Part shown: positions 7,052 through 12,016 of the stretch, one piece after another | How positions within the stretch are numbered: the stretch's first letter is position 1 | Layout of the letters: each line of letters starts with the position of its first letter | Assembly: GCA_030539815.1 (NCBI GenBank) | Contig: JAUNXM010000045.1 | Location: forward strand, 1,950-13,965 | Length of the DNA stretch: 12,016 nt | Origin: Methanobacterium sp. | GTDB lineage: Archaea; Methanobacteriota; Methanobacteria; Methanobacteriales; Methanobacteriaceae | Reading direction: 5' to 3' | The notes under the pieces: generated by a model | Database searches by the model: none | What the model saw: the letters and a program-made list of their open reading frames with translations, nothing else | Told to the model about the DNA's origin: nothing | Made by a program: the position numbers and the translations under genes

Positions 7052-7079
7052 CCGGCACGATCCTATAGGGAAAATCCGG
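7052..7079. repeat. Symmetric element CCGG-N6-CCTATAGG-N6-CCGG
   Basis: An 8-bp palindrome (7062-7069) is flanked at equal distance by two CCGG tetramers (7052-7055 and 7076-7079). The N6 spacers are not complementary. It lies 30 bases after the glycosyltransferase stop and is GC-rich against an AT-rich spacer. It may be a 3' hairpin or protein site. Confidence 0.3.
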
Positions 7080-7124
7080 AAAATATTAATAATTGTTGTT
7101 GCACTATTTAAAATTAGAAATTCA

Positions 7125-7131
7125 TTTTTTT
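7125..7131 (+). terminator. Oligo-T stretch after the glycosyltransferase gene
   Basis: A T7 run about 105 bases past the stop codon lies upstream of the next promoter and is the most likely end of the preceding transcript. Confidence 0.35.
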
Positions 7132-7180
7132 AAGACCCAAATTGAAAGAATGATAAAAATTGGTGTGTGATGAAACTAAT

Positions 7181-7192
7181 AATTTATAAATA
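7181..7192 (+). promoter_or_regulatory. TATA box of the five-gene operon
   Basis: AATTTATAAATA is close to the archaeal consensus and lies 33-44 bases before the ATG at 7225. The leader would be short, about 14-18 bases, and includes the strong GGAGGT ribosome binding site (7214-7219). No similar box is seen inside the operon. Confidence 0.5.
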
Positions 7193-7224
7193 ATCCCTAA
7201 CATAATAAGATTAGGAGGTATAAG

Positions 7225-8505
7225 ATGATCAACTTAATTGTCAGCGTTTTTGGGGCTCTCATGGTTATCGGTGGTTTTTATTTCATGTACCTGGGTTTTA
7301 ACATCCCACCTAACCCGTTAGCTTTCTTTATAGGGTTAATAGCATCGGTTTTAGGACTTATTTTAGTGATATTTTTCGGTAGCAAAATAGATTTATCCAA
7401 AGGGGCCATGCCCGGGTCAAAAAAGGCAAAAATTCCCAAGAAACCAGGTGCCACACCGGTTAAACCCAAAAAAATGCCAGTTAAAGATAAAAAACCATCA
7501 GAACCAGTTCTGTCTTCAGAAGCCCGTCCCATTAAACCCAAACCAAGGGTTAAACAACAGGCAAAATTCGGACCATCAACCACATCCACACCACCTCCAA
7601 AAAGGGAACAGGAAAGTCCCCCTGGAAATATCATAAAACCGAAAAAGGTTATAAAACCACAAAAAAAGACGGAAACCACTGGTGCCATAAAAAAGACACC
7701 AAATTCAGAGAAATCAACCACTTTACCTCCTGACCTGGCCACTAAACCTAAAGAGCCACCTAAAAGAATTGCCCCGGTTAAAAAAGCTCCTGAAACGAAA
7801 GAAACTGAACCTCCCCAGGTTAAACCATTCAAACTTAAAGAAAAGGATGATAAGATCATTCCCGCCCCTAAATCAGTACTGGAAACCGCTGACAAGGAAA
7901 GACTCAAGGAATTGCAAACTCGAACTGGACGGGATGACCAGTTCGTTAAAAACAGGCTGGACAAACTCAAGGAAAACTACATCCAGAATGCTAAGGACAT
8001 TGAAAGCATCATCGATGAAAGGTTAGATTCTTTTAAGGGAACCATTGATAAGTTGAAGACTGATTCCACTGAACCCTCCATAATCTGGTCATTCGAGGCC
8101 CAGGATGTTCAGGGAGCCATGAAGGACACCATAGTAACTGCCGAGAGCAAGTTACTGATGATGTACCCCTGGGTGCGTAACATTGACGTGGGAATCCTTA
8201 AAAAGTTCATGGACACTGAAAGCCGGATCATAATCCAGGAAGCAAGCTTAGACGATGATGCATCAGTGGAATTAATAAAGCTCCTCCAGGAAAAGGATGT
8301 CCAGATAAGAACCATGCCCCACGTCCACACCGTGGCGGTGGTGGCTGATGAAAGTAACGGTCTTATAATATCCACCGACCCCATATACGAAAGTTACGAA
8401 GTGGGAGTCATCTACAAGGATAAAAAATCCATACTGGAAATTGAAAGAATGTTTGATGATGCCTGGAGCATATCCCAGGAAGTGGATCTGGGGCTGAAAG
8501 AATGA
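7225..8505 (+). CDS. Membrane-anchored protein with Lys/Pro linker, coiled coil and degenerate PLD/TrmB-like domain, 426 aa
   Basis: Four regions are visible. Residues 1-52 form two hydrophobic helices joined by a short GFNIPPNP turn, so both the N terminus and the main body are likely cytoplasmic. Residues 53-215 are a long, strongly basic linker dominated by Lys and Pro. Residues 218-280 are a charged helical, coiled-coil-like region. Residues 285-415 (from [14 protein letters not shown]) resemble the phospholipase D-like fold of TrmB-type C-terminal domains. The HKD motif (HxKxxxxD) is degraded: H368-x-V370-x4-D375 lacks the lysine, so phosphodiesterase activity is unlikely and a binding or scaffold role more likely. 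No DNA-binding winged helix is present. It is the first gene of the operon, with an excellent GGAGGT site, and overlaps the next gene by four bases (ATGA). Domain assignment is by pattern and remains tentative. Confidence 0.75.
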   Translation: MINLIVSVFGALMVIGGFYFMYLGFNIPPNPLAFFIGLIASVLGLILVIFFGSKIDLSKGAMPGSKKAKIPKKPGATPVKPKKMPVKDKKPSEPVLSSEARPIKPKPRVKQQAKFGPSTTSTPPPKREQESPPGNIIKPKKVIKPQKKTETTGAIKKTPNSEKSTTLPPDLATKPKEPPKRIAPVKKAPETKETEPPQVKPFKLKEKDDKIIPAPKSVLETADKERLKELQTRTGRDDQFVKNRLDKLKENYIQNAKDIESIIDERLDSFKGTIDKLKTDSTEPSIIWSFEAQDVQGAMKDTIVTAESKLLMMYPWVRNIDVGILKKFMDTESRIIIQEASLDDDASVELIKLLQEKDVQIRTMPHVHTVAVVADESNGLIISTDPIYESYEVGVIYKDKKSILEIERMFDDAWSISQEVDLGLKE

Positions 8506-9194
8506 AGATCCAGTGGCTGGGACACTCTGCCTTCCACGTATCAACGGACCATACCAATATCCTGATTGATCCATTCATCCGAGAGAACCCCTCCTGCCCA
8601 CTTGACCCTGGAGAAGTTAAAGCCGACATCATATGTGTCACCCATGGACACAACGATCATTTCGGTGACACCGTGGAAATAGCCAGGGAAAACAATGCAT
8701 TAATTGTCTGTAACCACGAGCATTCAGTTTACCTCTCCCAACTGGGATTGGAAACAATGGGAATGAACATGGGAGGAACCATTGAAGCTGCAGGTATAAA
8801 GATCACCATGGTCAATGCCATCCACTCCTCAGACATGGACTTCATAGATGGAATCGGGCCCGGTGGAAGTTCCTGTGGTTACATCCTGGAACTGGAAAAT
8901 AAGAGGAAGATCTACCACTCCGGAGACACCGGTATTTTCGGTGACATGAAAACAGTAATACGGGATATTTACCAGCCAGAAATTGCATTAATGCCAATAG
9001 GGGACAGATATACCATGGGGATAATGGAAGCTTCCATTGCCGCCAGCTGGATTGAACCGGAAGTCATAATACCCATGCATTACAACACATTCCCACCCAT
9101 AGAACAGGACCCTTACCAGTTCAAAGAAATAGTTGAAAAAAATACCGAGACCAAAGTAACAGTGCTTAAACCCGGTGAAACCTACCAAGAGTGA
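8502..9194 (+). CDS. UPF0173 metallo-beta-lactamase-fold metal-dependent hydrolase, 230 aa
   Basis: The start [11 protein letters not shown] and the metal-binding motif TH48-G-H50-N-D52-H53 are characteristic of the UPF0173 branch of the metallo-beta-lactamase superfamily. Further ligands are H108 (AIHSSDMDF), D142 in [12 protein letters not shown] and H193 in PMHYNTFP. All residues expected for a two-metal site are present and the length (about 230 residues) is normal for the family, so it should be an active hydrolase. The natural substrate of UPF0173 proteins is not established. It is soluble, without signal peptide. Its ATG overlaps the stop codon of the upstream gene (ATGA), indicating translational coupling, and the GTPase gene follows directly. 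Confidence 0.92.
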   Translation: MKIQWLGHSAFHVSTDHTNILIDPFIRENPSCPLDPGEVKADIICVTHGHNDHFGDTVEIARENNALIVCNHEHSVYLSQLGLETMGMNMGGTIEAAGIKITMVNAIHSSDMDFIDGIGPGGSSCGYILELENKRKIYHSGDTGIFGDMKTVIRDIYQPEIALMPIGDRYTMGIMEASIAASWIEPEVIIPMHYNTFPPIEQDPYQFKEIVEKNTETKVTVLKPGETYQE

Positions 9195-9198
9195 TTTA

Positions 9199-9843
<645 letters not shown>

Positions 9844-9844
9844 C

Positions 9845-9851
9845 AGGTGAT
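9845..9851 (+). promoter_or_regulatory. Ribosome binding site fixing the DUF2073 gene start
   Basis: AGGTGAT is complementary to the archaeal 16S rRNA 3' end and lies four bases before the ATG at 9856. It contains the alternative in-frame GTG (9847-9849), which is therefore unlikely to be the start codon. Confidence 0.6.
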
Positions 9852-9855
9852 AGAT

Positions 9856-10222
<367 letters not shown>

Positions 10223-10239
<17 letters not shown>

Positions 10240-10525
10240 GTGCGGCCAGGAATACCAAGATTCAGAAGACTTGATCCTAAAGGGCTGCCCCAACTGTGGT
10301 AGTAAATTCTTCGAATTCCACCAGGAAGGAAAGGTCAAAGAGATAAAGGAGATAAAGGCCAACTCGGTGGAGACCATTATGGTCAAGGAACACGGGGTCT
10401 ACGAGGTTAACCTGGAATCCCTGATCTCTGATGAATCGGTGATAGTTTCTGATGAAGAAGGAAAATACCTGATTGACATTAATTACCTCCTGAAAAAGAA
10501 GATCAAGGAAAGAGAAAAATTTTAA
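10223..10525 (+). CDS. C4 zinc-ribbon protein (DUF2072 / OapC-like), 100 aa
   Basis: The N terminus holds two CxxC knuckles, C4-x2-C7 and C22-x2-C25 ([11 protein letters not shown] ... [10 protein letters not shown]), typical of an archaeal zinc ribbon that binds one Zn2+. A lysine-rich segment follows ([14 protein letters not shown]), then a strand-rich C-terminal part ([37 protein letters not shown]), which may be a partner-binding surface. The ATG at 10223 has GGTGG (10213-10217) five bases upstream and is preferred over the in-frame GTG at 10214. It overlaps the DUF2073 gene by 17 bases, so their translation is coupled. It is the last gene of the operon. The family is archaeal and associated with the GTPase/DUF2073 pair; its molecular role is not established to my knowledge. 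Confidence 0.87.
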
Positions 10526-10681
10526 TGATTTAATGTTCTCATTTCTTTGATAAATCCTCACTATTTTAATTATTATCTATTTATTTTGAATTTCAATACC
10601 TAAAAATTCATTTGAATACTGTTATTTATCTACATTGAAAATCTGAAAAATTTATATTTATCTAAGAATGAAAATTCTAAA

Positions 10682-10726
10682 AGATTTCATTTATCCTAAA
10701 ACCTATAGATTTCATTTATCTTAAAA
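10682..10726. repeat. Tandem 25-base-spaced repeat in convergent spacer
   Basis: A 20-base unit starting AGATTTCATTTATC occurs at 10682-10701 and 10707-10726 with one mismatch. The core ATTTATC also appears at 10624-10630 and 10656-10662, so four copies lie 25-33 bases apart. The 239-base spacer separates two converging transcripts and is about four-fifths A/T. No gene is seen in it. Confidence 0.5.
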
Positions 10727-10740
10727 AAATATTAGATTAT

Positions 10741-10749
10741 AAAAAAAAA
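10741..10749 (-). terminator. Oligo-T terminator of the NFACT gene
   Basis: On the minus strand a run of nine T begins about 15 bases after the stop codon at 10765-10767, a typical archaeal transcription end. Confidence 0.55.
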
Positions 10750-10764
10750 TATGTGGGGAATGGA

Positions 10765-12016
10765 TTACCTTCTTCGGTTATCCACAAAATCACACTTACC
10801 CGATGGTAACACCCGGATCACATCTTCCAGTGACAGAATTCTTTCAGGGTCTATTTTTTTAAGAACTGCCCTGGCAATTTCTTCTTTCTTGGTAAAACCA
10901 GGTTTTAAGACCACGTAGTTATCAGTGTATTTGGATACTGATTCTGCTGGACCGGCCATGATCCTTTCTCCCTCGTAATCCACAATACCCACCGCTATCT
11001 TGAGGGGTATTCCCCTGAGATAATTACGTGAGCCCCTAATTATGAATGCCCCTTTGGCTACGAATTCCCCTGATTGGGGTGTTTTGGAAACCTGGTCCGG
11101 GTGCACCCAGTAAACATCCTGAGATCCGTAACCCTTACTCCAGGCACTGGAAAATGATGCTGCCAGGGAACCGGCCTCCATTATGGATGATTCGGGAATC
11201 TCCTCCATTTCACCTTTTTTAATCACCACCGATGGAGCACCGTGTATATCGGAGTGGAGGTAGATGTCCTGGTTGTCCAGGTAGCGCTTCACCACTAATT
11301 CATTGGTTCCTGCATCCCGGCCACCAATAACCAGCAATCCATCGGAGGATAAGAACCAGCGGAGCTTTTCGAACCATTTAAGCTCCCTGCGCACCCTCTT
11401 CTGGGGAACTTTCACCCGTTCCAGGGCCAGTTCCCGCTTGTTACGCATCCGTTCCACGTCTTTACGGGTACGTTCAATGGCAATGTTAACTCCTTTGATC
11501 TTCCGCTTGGCCTTTTTACCCTTGTTATAATATTTCTCGGCATTTTCAGGGATTTCCAAGTTGGCATCCACAATAACCCGTTCATCCTCCAGGTTAAGGG
11601 TGAGCACTCCCATTTTATCCATGGATTCAATTATCTGTGCCTCTTTCATACCCTCTTTACGGGCCTTTTTAAGTTTGGAGGCGATTTCCATCCAGGAAAA
11701 TTTCTCCCGGGCCTGGTGGATAATGTCCAGGAGATTTTGAATTTCAGAGTAATGGGAGTATAAAAGGTTGCCCTTCTTTTTAGTATCAACAATGGTTTCC
11801 TGGAACTTTTCCAGGGTTTCCTCCTGTATACGGAGTCTCTTTTCATATTTACCCACTTCTTTAGCCCAGACATCCTCCTGGACCTTCTTGATATCCGCAC
11901 CCACCTTTCCACTGTAGAACTCATCGGCAGCCTGGTTAAAGGTGTCAAATCTTTCCTTCTTGAAATCCTGGTAAGTTAAAATATCCAGAGGTAGTACGTC
12001 TTCTTTACCCTTGGGA
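10765..12016 (-). CDS. rqcH: NFACT-family ribosome quality control protein (RqcH/Rqc2-like), C-terminal 416 aa
   Basis: The frame is open from the right edge of the window, so the N-terminal NFACT-N domain with its catalytic residues is missing; the GTG at 11904 is only an internal valine codon. Visible parts, from the edge, are a stretch resembling the end of NFACT-N ([28 protein letters not shown]), a long charged coiled coil ([24 protein letters not shown]), and a second helical pair around [23 protein letters not shown]. The NFACT-R/DUF814 domain then carries [46 protein letters not shown] and [15 protein letters not shown]. The protein binds stalled 60S/50S-type subunits carrying peptidyl-tRNA and can recruit tRNA for C-terminal tailing in characterised relatives. 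The C terminus ([14 protein letters not shown]) is short, without the extra NFACT-C domain of eukaryotes. It converges on the GTPase operon and ends with a T9 tract. Confidence 0.9.
   Translation of the reverse strand, partial: PKGKEDVLPLDILTYQDFKKERFDTFNQAADEFYSGKVGADIKKVQEDVWAKEVGKYEKRLRIQEETLEKFQETIVDTKKKGNLLYSHYSEIQNLLDIIHQAREKFSWMEIASKLKKARKEGMKEAQIIESMDKMGVLTLNLEDERVIVDANLEIPENAEKYYNKGKKAKRKIKGVNIAIERTRKDVERMRNKRELALERVKVPQKRVRRELKWFEKLRWFLSSDGLLVIGGRDAGTNELVVKRYLDNQDIYLHSDIHGAPSVVIKKGEMEEIPESSIMEAGSLAASFSSAWSKGYGSQDVYWVHPDQVSKTPQSGEFVAKGAFIIRGSRNYLRGIPLKIAVGIVDYEGERIMAGPAESVSKYTDNYVVLKPGFTKKEEIARAVLKKIDPERILSLEDVIRVLPSGKCDFVDNRRR

Noticed and set aside
7278..7970. A 230-residue open frame on the minus strand opposite the Lys/Pro linker gene
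   Set aside because: It is antisense to the well-supported gene at 7225-8505. Its Gly/Phe/Leu-rich composition is what the reverse complement of a Lys/Pro-rich coding region produces, and it has no ribosome binding site or domain.
10682..10726. Start of a CRISPR array
   Set aside because: Only two near-identical units are present with a five-base gap, far too short for spacers, and the unit has no palindromic repeat structure.

Overview
The window reads as a piece of a methanogenic archaeal chromosome, most likely Methanobacterium or a close relative in the Methanobacteriales. Support comes from three small prepilins with archaeal class III (EppA-type) signal peptides, AT-rich spacers with TATA-like boxes, oligo-T transcription ends, GGAGGT / AGGTGAT ribosome binding sites, and archaeal gene families (an Era-like GTPase followed by DUF2073 and zinc-ribbon proteins, and an archaeal-type NFACT/Rqc2 protein). 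The genus is an inference; no rRNA or other marker gene is present.

Layout. (1) 1-289: the C-terminal end of an unrecognised plus-strand gene. (2) 318-1233, minus strand: three miniature pilin genes of 55, 59 and 59 residues. Each has its own ribosome binding site and probably its own promoter. The two right-hand ones are a tandem duplication. (3) 1439-2005, plus strand: a divergently transcribed protein with an N-terminal winged-helix-like region, a possible regulator. The 205-base divergent spacer carries TATA boxes for both sides and three ACTAAT repeats. (4) 2436-7020, plus strand: an envelope or glycan-like group made of a UbiA-type polyprenyl transferase resembling decaprenyl-phosphate phosphoribosyltransferase, a flippase-like membrane protein of the LPG-synthase transmembrane family, a DUF362 protein, and a MurG/GT28-like glycosyltransferase. 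Two long spacers here (2006-2435 and 3306-3631) hold several inverted repeats and no convincing gene. (5) 7225-10525, plus strand: a tight five-gene operon with overlaps or gaps of 12 bases or less. It encodes a membrane-anchored protein with a long Lys/Pro linker and a degenerate PLD/TrmB-like C-terminal domain, a UPF0173 metallo-beta-lactamase-fold hydrolase, an Era-like GTPase, a DUF2073 (OapB-like) protein and a C4 zinc-ribbon (OapC-like) protein. (6) 10765-12016, minus strand: the C-terminal two thirds of an NFACT-family (RqcH/Rqc2) ribosome quality control protein, running off the right edge and converging on the operon.

How the parts may work together. The pilins are probably exported, trimmed by the class III peptidase and assembled as, or together with, thin surface filaments; the neighbouring winged-helix protein could control them. 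The 2436-7020 genes look like parts of a lipid-linked sugar pathway (charging of a polyprenyl phosphate, a flippase-like membrane protein, a cytosolic glycosyltransferase), though they have separate upstream regions and may not be one transcript. The most intriguing unit is the five-gene operon: a GTPase / DUF2073 / Zn-ribbon trio joined to a membrane-tethered protein with a probably inactive PLD-like domain and to a metal-dependent hydrolase.
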